From Sorex araneus (taxonomy: Eukaryota; Chordata; Mammalia; Eulipotyphla; Soricidae), in contig NC_073305.1 in the NCBI RefSeq assembly GCF_027595985.1, positions 105,645,535 to 105,709,534 of the forward strand: 64,000 nucleotides of DNA. Direction: 5' to 3'. The notes below the pieces were generated by a model. The model saw nothing but the letters and a program-made list of their open reading frames with translations. It ran no database searches and was not told where the DNA came from. Shown here one piece after another: positions 24,715 to 36,496 of this stretch. Within the stretch, counting starts at the first letter, position 1, and every line of letters begins with the position of its first letter. A program made the position numbers and the translations under genes.

Positions 24715-24995
24715 ATACACCATACCCATTACCTGAGAATCTCACTCCCTGCAATATTATTTCAAGATCCTTTTCTTGCTCCTTAGATACACTTCTACTG
24801 ACCATCTCTTAGTGGTAATTTTACTGGGGATTGTCTTGTCCCTTGCTTATTTTCTGTTTCCTTATTCTCCACAAATGAGGGAGAGCATCTGGTGCCTATT
24901 TTTTTCTCACTTAATATGATCCCTTCCAATTTCATCCAAGTTAGAAGCAAATAAAGAACAAGATATAGTTTTATCTTTCCTTACAGCTGAGTAAT
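24715..24995 (-). mobile_element. Old L1, 3' piece (left of nested insertions)
   Basis: On plus it follows the reversed L1 3' end: 'ctccacaaatgagggagagc', 'tcacttaatatgatcccttc', 'ttccttacagctgag' just before the AT run. The continuation is at 26692-27000. Confidence 0.75.
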
Positions 24996-25037
24996 AATAT
25001 ATATATATATACACATGTATATATATATATATATATA
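24996..25037. repeat. (AT)n microsatellite
   Basis: AT/TA run with a CACATG interruption. It is the insertion site of the LTR on its right. Confidence 0.9.
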
Positions 25038-26061
25038 TGATCTCTGGGACTGACAGGGAAGTCCCAGCAGCTCTCCGCCTCACTGCCCAGGTTCAGTGGT
25101 CTTGGGCTGCTCGCCTAGCAGACAGCCCATGTCATGGGGCAGATGGAGGAGGAAACGAGGGCCAAGCTGGTTGATTGATCATTTGCTGTTTATTCCATTC
25201 TCCCCACATATCTGTTTCAGTCTCTCTGAGCCCCCCTATTCTAGTCTCATACTGCCCATCATCCCTGTCTCCTTCTGTCTCTTCCACTCATCTCTCTGCA
25301 CTCTATCTTGCTCCTGACTCTGTCTCCCAACTCCTCCACCTTTCCTCTCTCCACGCATAGCATTCTGGGCCAATGCAACACCCAGTCCTAACAAAATCAA
25401 CATAAGAAAGCCCTTCCTGATTGCCCATCAGGCACAAGGATGGAAACACCACCTAGGGGTGTTCCTCATCTCTTTAGTCTAATAACTTAATTAACATCTT
25501 ACTTAACATCTTAATTCTACTTCTCAATACTAGTTATTTTTGTTTGGGTGAGAGATACATTGAGGCTTGTAGGGTGGCAGCTCTCCTGAGAACATCTTGG
25601 CACAGACTCAGACTACTGGGCTCAGGCCAGATTTATCTTTCCTAACCTTAACAGGGTCCAATCTAGTTATTCCTTTTGGGATCATGACAGAATTTGCCCA
25701 TGACCATCCTCTTAACTTATAGTTAAGCATTATGGCACTTTGGCCAGGCCCATTTGGATGCCAGGGTAATACATAGCTCACCGCTTGCCCTGGGTCCATC
25801 CAGTCCCTTGTTGGAACCCTGCTTTTGGGGTGCTAGGAAATAAGGGCAATTGAGGCTTAAGTTGAGAGAACAGATGTCCAGGAGGAAAATACCATTTGGA
25901 GTCAGTCAACTCCCATGTTACAAAAGCATAGCATTAACTGTCTTCTTGTGTCCACACAAAAAAGACATTGCTCTGAATTAACTATGCAAAGGACTTAAGG
26001 AGAAGAGAAAAACAATATTTACAAGTTAACAGAGCGCAAGGAAAGAACTGTGGTACAAGTG

Positions 26062-26064
<3 letters not shown>
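25038..26064 (-). mobile_element. Solo LTR of an endogenous retrovirus-like element
   Basis: A 1027-bp unit in the minus sense that begins TGACACTTG (26064 leftwards) and ends CCCAGAGATCA (at 25038), i.e. the TG...CA termini of an LTR. An AATAAA signal on minus (complement at 25189-25194) is followed by a roughly 150-base R/U5-like segment. Both edges abut AT repeats, so a short duplication cannot be told from the repeat. No internal retroviral genes are adjacent. A diverged relative of its 5' half is at 41340-42135. Confidence 0.72.

Positions 26065-26102
<38 letters not shown>
26065..26102. repeat. (AT)n microsatellite
   Basis: Pure AT run between the LTR and SINE-B. Confidence 0.95.
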
Positions 26103-26106
<4 letters not shown>

Positions 26107-26338
26107 TGTCATCCTGTTGCTCATCGATTTGTTTGAGCAGGCACCAGTAACATCTCTCATTGAGAGGCTTATTGTTATTGTTATTTTGGCATATCCAATA
26201 CGCATGGGTAGCTTGCCAGGCTCTGCTGCGCGGGCTCAATACTCTCGGTAGCTTGCCAGGCTCTTCGAGAGGGGCAGAGGAATCGAACTCAGGTCGGCCG
26301 CATGAAAGGCGAATGCCCAACCACTGTGCTATCGAGCC
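26103..26338 (-). mobile_element. SINE-B inserted in an AT microsatellite
   Basis: Complete copy from CACTGT to the tRNA head, ending 'gctatcgagccag'. It is flanked on both sides by (AT)n, which therefore acts as its target-site duplication. Confidence 0.94.
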
Positions 26339-26339
26339 A

Positions 26340-26395
<56 letters not shown>
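26339..26395. repeat. (TA)n microsatellite
   Basis: Pure TA run, with gtatatatatttg at the right edge. Confidence 0.95.
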
Positions 26396-26691
26396 TTGTA
26401 GCCGCCTGATATCTTATAGCCTACTTCTCCCCCTGGGAGAAACTGGCAAAGTACTGGGAGTTTCCTGCCCACATGGGAGAGCCTGGCAAGCTCCCCATGG
26501 TGTATTAATATGCTAAAACCAGTAACAAGCTGGGTCTCATTCCTCTGACCCTGAAAGAGCCTCCAGTATGGCATTGTTGGAAGGATGAATAGAGAGTGTC
26601 TTCTAAAATCTCAGGGCTTAGGCGAATGGAGATATTACTGAGACCTCTTGAGAAATTCGACGATCAACGGGATGATGATGATGATGATGAT
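26396..26691 (+). mobile_element. Long SINE-related retroposon, 5'-truncated
   Basis: Plus-strand copy of the 3' 290 bases of the 19311-type element ('cttctccccctgggagaaac', 'gggtctcattcctctgaccc', 'tctaaaatctcagggctta', 'aattcgacgatcaacgggat') ending in (GAT)7 at 26671-26691. Confidence 0.92.
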
Positions 26692-27000
26692 ATATATACC
26701 ACAATTTCTTTATCTATTGATCTGTTGTTGGATACTTAGATGACCTTCAGATCTTGGTATTGTCAACAATTCTGCAATCAATATAAGTATGCAAATGTAC
26801 TTTCTGATTAATATTTTTGTTTGGGGGGTAGATGCCCTAGAGTAAAATTGCAAGATAAAAGTGAAAATCCATACTTAGTCTTTTGAGATGTTTTCAAACC
26901 ATTGCCAAAGATGCTGAACCAAAAAATAGTCCCATCAGCAATGAATCAGAGTTCATTTTTCCATATACCCAGCAGCACTTATTGGTTTTGGACTTTTTTA
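26692..27000 (-). mobile_element. Old L1 (right of nested insertions)
   Basis: Continues the L1 of 24715-24995: 'tttctttatctattgatctg', 'ttgttggatacttagatgac', 'caatcaatataagtatgc', 'caaaccattgccaaagatgc'. The two halves were split by about 1.7 kb of later insertions. Confidence 0.75.
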
Positions 27001-27109
27001 TACAAGTAATTCCCAAGTTTCATCAAAGTACTCTGAGATCAAAAGAAAATTCAAGCCTAGAGATAAACCCTCAGATGCATGAGCAGTTAACATAATAACC
27101 AAAAGTTTA

Positions 27110-27300
27110 GGAGCATGAAGTGTAGGATTGACTTGGAGAAAATATTTTCTCAACCTACATCACACAAAAGGGCTAATAACCAGGGTACATAAAACTTATC
27201 CTAAAGTCCAACAAAAACAAAAGCCACTGTAGAAAACAAAATTAGAGAAGCTTACAGATAATTCTTTGAAAATGACTTAGAGATAACCCACAGATATATT
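27110..27300 (+). mobile_element. Ancient L1 ORF2 fragment
   Basis: 'ggagaaaatattttctcaac', 'aaagggctaataaccagggt' and 'aaaacttatcctaaagtcca' follow the L1 ORF2 order. It appears to resume at 30310 after the younger L1. Confidence 0.6.
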
Positions 27301-27304
27301 GGCC

Positions 27305-27338
27305 ATATATATATATATATATATATGATATATATAAG
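27305..27338. repeat. (AT)n tract
   Basis: AT run at the 5' boundary of the younger L1. Confidence 0.9.
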
Positions 27339-30040
27339 AAAGCAAAGGAAAAGTAAAAAAGACACGTTGAACAAGGAAAACTACAGGCCAATATCCCTGA
27401 TGAACATGGATGCGAAGATCCTCAACAAAATACTAGCAAATAGAATCCAACAACTCATCAAAAAGATTATACATCACGACCAAGCCGGATTCATCCGTGG
27501 AATTCAAGGATGGTTTAACATTCGGAAATCAATCATTATAATCCATCACATCAACAAAAGTAAAAATAAAAACCATATGATCATTTCAGTAGATGCAGAG
27601 AAAGCATTTGATAAGATCCAACATCCATTTATGATGAAAACTATCACCTACATGGGTTTAGAAGGAACTTTCCTTAAGATAGTCAAAGTCATCTACCACA
27701 AACCTGAGGCAAGCATTATCCTCAATGGAGAAAAACTAAGGGCCTTTCCTCTAAGATCAGGGACAAGACAAAGATGCCCACTCTCAACACTTCTGTTCAA
27801 CATAGTATTGGAAGTACTTGCAATAGCAATTAGGCAAGAGAAAGACATTCAGGGCATCCAGATAGGAAAGGAAGAAATCAAGCTCTCATTATTCACAGAT
27901 GACATGATTCTATACCTGGATAATCCTAAAACCTCTACTAGGAAACTCCTAGAAACAATAGACATGTACAGTAAAGTTGCAGGCTATAAAATCAATACCC
28001 AAAAATCTATGGCCTTCCTATACACAAATAGTGAGACAGAGGAAAGATACATTTTTAAAAAATGCCATTCACAATTGTCCCCAGAAAATCAAATACCTCG
28101 GAATCAGCCTAACTAAACAGGTTAAGGATCTCTACAAAGAAAACTACAAAACCCTACTCCATGAAATAAAAGAAGACACAAGGAAAATGAAGCGTATTCC
28201 CTGCTCATAGATAGGAAGACCTAACATTGTCAAAATGGCAATACTCTCTAAAGCACTATACAGATTCAATGTGATCCCTATAAGGATACCAATGAAATTC
28301 TTCAAAGAAATTGATCAAGCAATCCTGAAATTCATGTGGAACAACAAACGCCAACGAATTGCTAAAGAAATTCTTGGGAAAAAGACGATGAGAGGCATCA
28401 CCCTCACCAACTTCAAACTGTACTGCAAAGCTGTAACAACTAATACAATATGGTACTGGAACAAAGGCAGAGCCACAGATCAATGGAACAGGGTGCAATA
28501 TCCCTACACACCACCACAATTGTTTGAACATCTAATCTTTGATAAGGGAGCAAAAAGTGTGAAATGGAGCAAGGAAAGCCTCTTTAACAAATGCTGCTGG
28601 CAAAACTGGACAGCCACGTACAAAAAAATGGGCTCAGATCTCCACCATGTACAAAAGTCAGATCAAAATGGATTAAAGACCTCAACATCAGACAACAATC
28701 CATAAGGTACATTGAAGACAAGGTCGGCAAAACCCTCCACGACATTGAAGCCTATGGTATTTTCAAAGATGACACGCCACTGGCCAAACAAGAGAAAACA
28801 GAGATAAATAAATAGAACTATCATAAACTTAGAAGTTTCTGCACCTCAAAAGAAATAGTGACCAAAGTACAAAGACAGCCTACAGAATGGGAAAGGATAT
28901 TTACCCAATACCCATCTGATAAGGAGTTGATATTAAGGATATACAAGACACTGGTTGAACTCCAGAAGAAGAAAACTGCCAACCCGATCAAAAAATGGGG
29001 TGATTAAATGAACAGAAACTTTCCCAAAGAAGAATTCTCAATGGCTGAGAGGCACATGAGAAAATGCTCTACATCACTAATCATTACGGAGATGCAGATA
29101 AAAACAACAATGAGATATCATCTCACACCACAGAGACTGGCCCACATTCAAAAAAACAAAAACAGCTGGTGTTGGCGTGGATGTGGAGAGAAAGGGACTC
29201 TCCTTCACTGCTGGTGAGAATGCTGACTGGTTCAGCCCTTTTGGAAAACAATATGGATGATTCTCACAAAACTAGAAATTGAGCTCCCATTTGACCCAGC
29301 AATGCCACTCCTGGGAATACACCCTAGAGAAGCAAAAAGGTATAGTAGAAATGACATCTACATTTCTATGTTCATTGTAGCACTGTTTATAATAGCCAAA
29401 ATCTGGGAAAAAACTAAGTGCCCAAAAACAGATGGCTGGTTAAAGAAACTTTGGTTCATCTACACAATGGAATACTATGCAGCTGTTAGAAAAGATGAAG
29501 TCATGAAATATGCCTATAAGTGGATCAACATGGAGAGTATTATGTTGAGTGAAATGAGTCAGAAAGAAAAAGATAGACATAGAAAGATTGCACTCATATG
29601 TGGAATATAAAGTAGCAGAATGAGACATTAACACCCAAGAGTAGTAGAGATTAGAACCAGGAGGTCTGCCCCACAGATTGGAAACTGGCCTCACATGCTG
29701 TGGGAAAAGGCAGCAGAGACAGAGAAGGGAACACCTAGTAGAGAATATTGGGAGGACCCACTCAGGTATCAAAAGTGGACTATAGACCAAACATGATGGC
29801 CACTCAATACCTCCATTGCAAACTACAACATCCAACAGGAGAGAAAACAAATGGGAGTGACCTGCCACAGAGGCAAGGTGGGGTGTTGGGGGTTGGGATG
29901 GGGGTGGTGGGAGGGATACTGGGAAAATTGTTTTGATAAGAATGGGCACTGGTGGAGGATTGTAAACCAAATGCAAAACGGAAGTTCATAAGTTTGTAAC
30001 TGTACCCCACAGTGATTTGCTAATAATTTTTTTAAAAAGA
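27339..30040 (+). mobile_element. 5'-truncated L1 with ORF2 RT to C-terminus and 3' UTR
   Basis: Shrew L1 LINE, about 2.7 kb. It starts inside ORF2 in the reverse transcriptase fingers ([20 protein letters not shown] near 27376). RT landmarks are VDAEKAFD near 27590, a changed GxRxCPLS box ([15 protein letters not shown], usually QGCPLSP) near 27755, and LFTDDMILY (FADD-type catalytic box) near 27890. After a frameshift near 28050, a stop near 28208 and another frameshift near 28590, the C-terminal domain reads [20 protein letters not shown] (29011), PAMPLLGIHPREAKRYSRND and TMEYYAAVRKDEVMKYAYKW, ending RKIALICGI at 29610. The 3' UTR with a G-rich stretch (29875-29930) follows. Not functional. 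Confidence 0.95.
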
Positions 30041-30284
<244 letters not shown>

Positions 30285-30309
30285 GGAAATGTATACATAA
30301 AAAATAAAA

Positions 30310-30420
30310 GGTTCATGATCTTTGGTTAGTAGGGAAATGCAATCAAAACAACAATGAGTTATCCCATCACACCAGGAAAATGGTGCTACTTAAGTTTTCT
30401 CTGATACATCTTCAAAAACT
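30310..30420 (+). mobile_element. Ancient L1 ORF2 fragment, continuation
   Basis: 'gggaaatgcaatcaaaacaa' and 'caatgagttatcccatcaca' match the conserved L1 ORF2 3' region and continue the piece at 27110-27300. Confidence 0.65.
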
Positions 30421-30548
30421 AAAACTAGAAATACTTTTAGATGTTGAAGAGATGGTGGAATAAAAGCAGAAGCAGAAAGAGGATGAATAGAAGCAGGAGA
30501 GACCATAAGCCAGAGAAAAAGAACACTGGTCTATTCTTTATTAAGGAA

Positions 30549-31245
30549 AATCATCACTGTGTCATTGTCATCCCGCTGTTCATCGATTGCTTGATTGGGC
30601 ACCAGTAACATCTTCATTCATCCTTGTTGGGTGCTAGTGTAGCCCAATGGCATCTGCTCGCTCCAGGAACACAATGAACATGTTGTTGTTACTGTTACCA
30701 TTTTTAGTATATCAAATACATCTCAGGTAGCTTACCAGACTCTGCCGTGCAGGTGGAATTTTCTCAGTAGCTTGCCAGGCTCTCCAAGAGGGACGGAGGC
30801 TTTGGGGGAAGCCTCTAATCATCCTTACAGGTCCTTACAGACTCCAGGAAAAACTGTACCATCTCTCTTCTGGGAGATTTGTTTTATAGTCTCTGGATCT
30901 TGGCCATTGATGAGATTACATGTTGCCAGAAGCAGTTTGTGGGTGTGACTGCAAGCTACTGAAAAACGGGGTATCTGGGTGGAGGAGTCCCAGTCCTGAT
31001 TTGAGCAGGCTTGGAGATCTCAACCACGTGTCCCGCATACCTGGGTTCCTCTGCTGATTCCTTCATGGGTGAGGCTTGTCCGAGCATATGGAGAGTGGCC
31101 TTGAGCATGGCTGTGATTGGGTTCTGGAGGCTTTTGGCTGCTGGGGCTCTGGTTGAGGCGGGGAGGGAACTCAACCCAGCCCCCTCCGAGGGGTTCCTGG
31201 TGAAGACAGCCTGATCTGGAGGCAGGAGATTTTGCAAGAAGAATC
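30549..31245 (-). mobile_element. Long SINE-related retroposon, near full length
   Basis: On plus: 'cactgtgtcattgtcatccc', 'ggcaccagtaacatcttcat', an unusual insert ('ggtgctagtgtagcccaatg', 30629-30685), 'gtagcttgccaggctctcca', then the same GC-rich 5' half as 19311-19970 ('ctctggatcttggccattga', 'gagtcccagtcctgatttga', 'ccttgagcatggctgtgatt', 'ggggagggaactcaacccag'). Confidence 0.9.
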
Positions 31246-32784
31246 ATACAGAGTTTAAATAAAATGGAGGAGTTAGCTATGGGCATTATTGATACTAAGA
31301 AGAGAAAAATAAATGAGATGAAAGAAAATGAAGAGGAAGAAGGAGCAGAGAAAATCATACTATATCCAAAAGCAGAGTGTGTGAACCAGCATAGATCAAC
31401 TTTTATAATCAAACAGCTGTAATTTGAACTGAGTGATATATCAATATTTTTTTAACCACAGAAAAATGGAAAATCTTATATCTAGAGCTACTCCCTCCTT
31501 TCACAGAGATGATAGTTAAACAATTTGTGCATTCATCACTGACTATAAACAACAGAGGATGAGGATCCTAAGGAACAAGAATACTGGGAGCTGTCAGAGC
31601 ATAGAACTATCTGCTAATTCTGCCCTTTCTGTAGCAGAGAGTTAAATCAAACCAGGTGGTAGCAATACACAGAAGCTGTAGAGCCCACTGATTGTGCCAG
31701 GAAAATCCTGCTTCGTGTTTAAACCAGAGCATTGATGATGATTATGTGGAAGGTTTAGAATTTCAGCAAAATTTTGTTCAAATAGCTCTATCAAAGTGAT
31801 GCAGAATAGGAACCTGCTGACTGAATGTTATCTGAGAGGTGCAGGATGCTAAGTGGTACTTTCAGTAGTGTAGTTTCTCTAAATTTGAGATTCCCCAGTG
31901 AACAGTCATATCAGCATACTGAAGTTACTGAAGTTACATATCATTTGGAGATAGACAGTGTGATGATGCAGTAACACAGATTACTGGTAAATTCCAATCT
32001 AACATTTCTTTCTGTACAATAAGAAGCAGTGAAAACTTACTTACAGTGTCTTCAGTTTGTTTCTTGAAAGTAGTTATATCAATACATTTAAAATCTCGCA
32101 AAAATAAATCGTGTGCCTTATAGATTTATTTGTATTCATTTTGTTCACTTACAAAAATGTATAAAACAATTTTATGTCATACTCCATATTTACATATTTT
32201 ATAAAACTAGTACATGGTCATTCCATAAATGTTAGATAGAAAACCTAAAAAATCATACATGTAAATTAATTTTAAGCTCTATTATCACCATATTTAATTA
32301 ACAAGTTTAATTCCAAGTACTTGGTTTCTCCTGTGTATCTTATTTTTTCTGATTCAGGATTATAGAACTAAAGTAATATATATCTTTGATGAAACACAAC
32401 ACATTCAAGAGAGATTAACTATGGCATACAATCTAAGATGGATTTAACATTTTCTGACATTGACCAGCTATTAATGGGAAAGTCTACATTTCTTAGATAC
32501 AACACACATATTTATATTTATCACCATATATCAGAGGAAATTAATATAATCTTTTGTAAATAACACAATTAATGTGGCAAAATCAAACCTTTATGGATAG
32601 GTTTAATGGCCTTAATCACATTTTAGAATTTCAGCTCAGTTAGATATCACAAATTAAACGCAAACCTAAACATGATGAAGAAACTGAATTCTAGAGAATA
32701 TGAGAACCACAGAAAAGAAGTTATAACTATCTGGTCATGAGAAAACATGTACAATAAGTTTGAGATAGAAAACTAACTCCTGGG
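31246..32784. other. Unassigned AT-rich DNA
   Basis: About 1.5 kb with no gene or repeat family I can support. Confidence 0.4.
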
Positions 32785-32945
32785 CCAAAGAGAAAGTATA
32801 GAGGTTAAAGAACTTGCCTTGCAAGTGGGTGAGCCAGGTTCAATCCCCAGCACCACATACAGTTTCCCAGGCACTGCCAGGAGAGATTTCTGAGCACAGG
32901 AGTAAACTTTGTGCACCTGTAGGTATGGTCAAAAAATTAGAAAAG
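32785..32945 (+). mobile_element. Eroded SOR-type SINE
   Basis: 'ggccaaagagaaagtataga', 'acttgccttgcaagtgggtg', 'gttcaatccccagcacca', 'gatttctgagcacaggagta'. Its A-rich end grades into the GAAA/GGAA array. Confidence 0.8.
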
Positions 32946-33085
32946 TGAAAGAAAGAAGGAAGGAAGGAAGGAAGGAAGGAAGGAAGGAAGGAAGGAAGGA
33001 AGGAAGGAAGGAAGGAAGGAAGGAAGGAAGGAAGGAAGGAAGGAAGGAAGGAAAGGAGGGAGGGAGGAAGGAAGGAAGGAAGCAA
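32946..33085. repeat. (GGAA)n microsatellite
   Basis: About 135 bases of GGAA repeats with a short GGGA block near 33056, seeded at a SINE tail. Confidence 0.96.
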
Positions 33086-34062
33086 TAGAGAAAGAAAAAA
33101 TAGAGCAAGAAAGAGAAAGGAGAGATAGGAAGGTCTCTGACACACACCTTTAATTAAACATGGAGAATTATTTTTGTTTCCCTGTGTCATAATGCAATTG
33201 TACATAGGGAATTGCCTAATACATCTTGAAAAATATTGTATTAGACAATGCTTTGTAGAGAATGCATATGTAACTAAAAGTAGTAACCAAATGTTTTATA
33301 AGATAATGCACATCATGATAAATATTGAATAGTAATATGTGTGTATTATACTAGAGAGAAACAAAATATATATAAAGAAAAATAAGAATATATAAAACAC
33401 AAAGTTTCTTGCAGAAAGTGGAACAAAGAAAACAATAAAAAATAGCATGAAATGAAGCAGGAAAATGGTCAAATATGTAGCGTCCTACAATAATTGTTGG
33501 GAAATTGTTTACTTACACTCCTAAATGCAGTGAAAAAATAACCAAAGGAATTCATTTGTAAAAGGAGGTTTAAGGAATGAGCAGGAGTTAGAAATGATTG
33601 AAAATGGGGAGAGATAACAAACACGAAGTGTGAGATGCTACAGAGGATATTTGAGGTACTGAAAAATACTAATAAATGTGAAAGAGCTAAGAGTGTGAGA
33701 ATGATGAGACTAGGTAAAGAAGATGTTGAATCTTACAGGTCATTTTTAAATTTCTTTTTTCATTCCTCAAATATTCTCTATTTTACTTCTTTAGTTCATT
33801 TTTAATTCAACTTGGGTATGAAATGAGGATTAGAGCAAGCCTATTAGTAAAATATTAATATTTATATCAACAACATATATTAGCTACATTATGTGCAGAT
33901 ACCAAGATATATGACCTTATTTATTTCTTTCAACATTTTCTCTGCAATAAATTACTACATTTTATTCACTTATTTGGCTATTAATATGCTAATACTGTAT
34001 TTGTTGCTTTAAATATATCACATATTTTGAGCAGTAAAACATTAATACTCATCGCTCCGGGC
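33086..34062. other. Unassigned AT-rich DNA
   Basis: No gene or repeat recognised. Confidence 0.4.
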
Positions 34063-34235
34063 TGGAGCAATAGTACAGTGGGTAGAGCACTTTCATTGTA
34101 CACTGTTAAACTTGGTTCAATCCCCAGCGCCACCTGTGGTTCCTTTAGCTAGAGCAGAAGTGATCCCTGAGATAGAGCCTGGAGTAAGCCCTAAATGCTG
34201 TCTGGTGTGGTCCGCAAACACATAAACAAAATTAA
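34063..34235 (+). mobile_element. Older SOR-type SINE
   Basis: 'gggctggagcaatagtacag', 'ttggttcaatccccagcgcc', 'gatagagcctggagtaagcc', then a decayed A-rich end. Confidence 0.85.
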
Positions 34236-34576
34236 TTATTGTTCTCTTTTTCTGCAAAAATGTTACACTACTCACAAATATTTTCTTTTATTAATGGACT
34301 CAGGAATTAATGTAAGTGTACTAAAAACTATTTATAGTTCCATGAAAATAATAATTTATTGAGTATAGTAATATGTTGACAATTTTGTCATCTAGGAAAA
34401 AAGTTAATTAATTATTTATCATTATTTTATTTACATGTTAAAATGTAATTTCATTATATGTTTTATGTATTGCATGTATAAAATTCTCTCCATATGTATT
34501 TCGTTGTGGCTATTATTAATGGTGTTCTTTTAAAGACTCCTTACATTTATTATGCTTGACGAATAAGAACTTTTTT

Positions 34577-34745
34577 AATTTGGGGAAGCAGTCGGGCTCA
34601 TGCCTGGAGTTCAGTGCTTACTCCTGTTTCTGTGCTCCAGGGTTACTTCAGGACATGCTCAAAGGATTATATGGGGAGCCTGAGATTGAATAAAAGTTGC
34701 TACATGCAAGAAAAGCGCCCTGCTCACTTTGTTATTTCTCCAGCT
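34577..34745 (-). mobile_element. Eroded SOR-type SINE
   Basis: Reversed: 'cagtgcttactcctgtttct', 'attatatggggagcctgaga', 'caagaaaagcgccctgct', 'atttctccagctcc'. Confidence 0.75.
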
Positions 34746-34784
34746 CCAAGAAAATATTTTTAACAACTCTTTAGATATAAGTAT

Positions 34785-35540
34785 TATAGACAGTAGAAAA
34801 CCACAAATGTTCTATATAATGAACACCAATTTTTACTGTGAACATATCTACATACCTATCATTCTGATGAAAAATTAGAGTACTACTAGCACCCTAATCT
34901 TAAATCTCCCTCATAGCCCTTCCCATAACTAGTTCCACAATGTTTCTCAAAGCTAACTACCACCTAGATGTTAACACCTAACTCCACCAAATAGTTTTAC
35001 AAATTTTTGAAATTTATATAAATTAGATAAAGCCTGTCCTCTGGTGTTAGGCTTTTTCTATATAATAGCATGATTATAAAATTTATCCATACTGCTATAC
35101 AGAAAAGTAATACTTCAGGTTTTGTTTTACCTTACTTTTTAATTTTACTTAGATAAGACTTGACACACCTGCATTTTTTGATTTAGGGATTACAATTTTA
35201 CTCTGAAAATATGTTATCACACATGCCCACCAACAAAGTGTCACAGTCTGTTAAAGATTTTTCACCCTTTTCAATACTCTCCTTTCACTTCTGTAACTTC
35301 TGTTCTTTCGTTAAAGATTTATTTTTATTGGACAATGTCTAATCCCCTAGTTTTGTTTCATTTCATTTTATGTAAGTGTGATTATTTGGGATTTATATTT
35401 TTATTTCTGAATTATTTCCCTAGCCTGATAATATTCCAGTTTCATCCATATTGTAGCAAAACACAATATTTCATTTCCTCAACTTCTTTATCCATTCATC
35501 TCTTGTTGGACACTTGTGAGGTTTACATAGGTTGGCTCAC
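34785..35540 (-). mobile_element. Ancient LINE (L1-like) 3' material
   Basis: Diverged minus-strand LINE signals: 'atttatccatactgctatac' near 35080, 'catgcccaccaacaaagtg' near 35223, 'gataatattccagtttcatc' near 35428, 'tttatccattcatctcttgt' near 35487. Boundaries are uncertain and more than one fragment may be present. Confidence 0.5.
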
Positions 35541-36000
35541 TAGGGATTGAACTCCTTCAATTGTAAGGCTTCAAATAAGTGTTTGCCAGGGGGTCACATT
35601 CTTTAGTTATAGTTCATGTAGCTACCTGACCTTGACTGTGGTGCAAAAGGAAATTGCTTGAAATATCAGGGATCTCAGGCAGCAGAGGTACCAAGCAAAA
35701 ACAGTGCATGTTCTGGTTGTAGTGATTACCAAGGAGCACTGTGGTGGTCATAAACTCATGGAAAAGTGCTCAAGCACCATTTTCTGTTTGTTATGTACAT
35801 AGGGAGTCACACCCTTTAGTTGTGGTGCTTTCACACATTAGACTCTGGTGCAATGCCAGAGTAGATAGCAAAACAGTCAGGCACAAATATCAGAGTTGCC
35901 AGGATCACATTGAGTGAATATGGTGGCACTGGGGATAAAACTTGAGGCCTCACACTTGCAAGGCTGATAATTTAGCCATGGATTAATCAATCCCTTAGCA
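35541..36000. repeat. Old dimer-like repeat, unassigned family
   Basis: Two related segments about 220 bases apart: 'gggggtcacattctttagtt' (35590) and 'agggagtcacaccctttagt' (35802). The right part ends in SINE-like wording ('acacttgcaaggctgataat'). Perhaps a decayed SINE dimer or tandem duplication. Confidence 0.4.
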
Positions 36001-36480
36001 AGTAATTTTAATTTTAAAAATTCTACGCAATCACTTTGCTCATGTTATAAAATGTATTCATTTGGAAAAATATAATAAATTGCAAGAGAAAAACAGATAC
36101 TTGGTAAATGTGCTAATTAATTTTTAAGTTGTTAAATATATTTAGAATTCATCTTTGAGAAACAGGCTAATATAAGGAATACTAGATATCAGTTCTTTAT
36201 CTTATAATGTAGATTACAACAATAAGAACAATATAGTCTAATCTCTGAAAAATAGTTTCTCCATTTGTATTCTATGGAAATTTTCATGTAATATCTTCTA
36301 TTACATGTACATGTGTATAATTATCAGAGAAGCCATCTGAATTTGAATTTTGCCTTCTAGGATGGTTTTAAATTTTGGGTTGAATTTGGTTAGCAAAACC
36401 ATTTTTATTTGACTTCTATTATCACACCAGATTTTGTAGAATTTTTTTGCTGATTATCTTCTCAAATTTTTCAAATTTAT
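36001..36480. other. Unassigned AT-rich DNA
   Basis: Nothing recognised. Confidence 0.4.
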
Positions 36481-36496
36481 TGGCATGATTATTCTT
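36481..36496. repeat. Target-site duplication of the 36497 element (left)
   Basis: tggcatgattattctt here and tggcgtgattattctt at 37124-37139: 16 bp with one mismatch. Confidence 0.88.

Noticed and set aside
25096-25360. Serine/leucine-rich plus frames
   Set aside because: They translate the CT-rich antisense of the LTR; no signal peptide or domain pattern convincing enough.
32929-33205. CRISPR-like or protein repeat (SFLPSFLP)
   Set aside because: Uniform GGAA microsatellite without distinct spacers; the genome is clearly mammalian.
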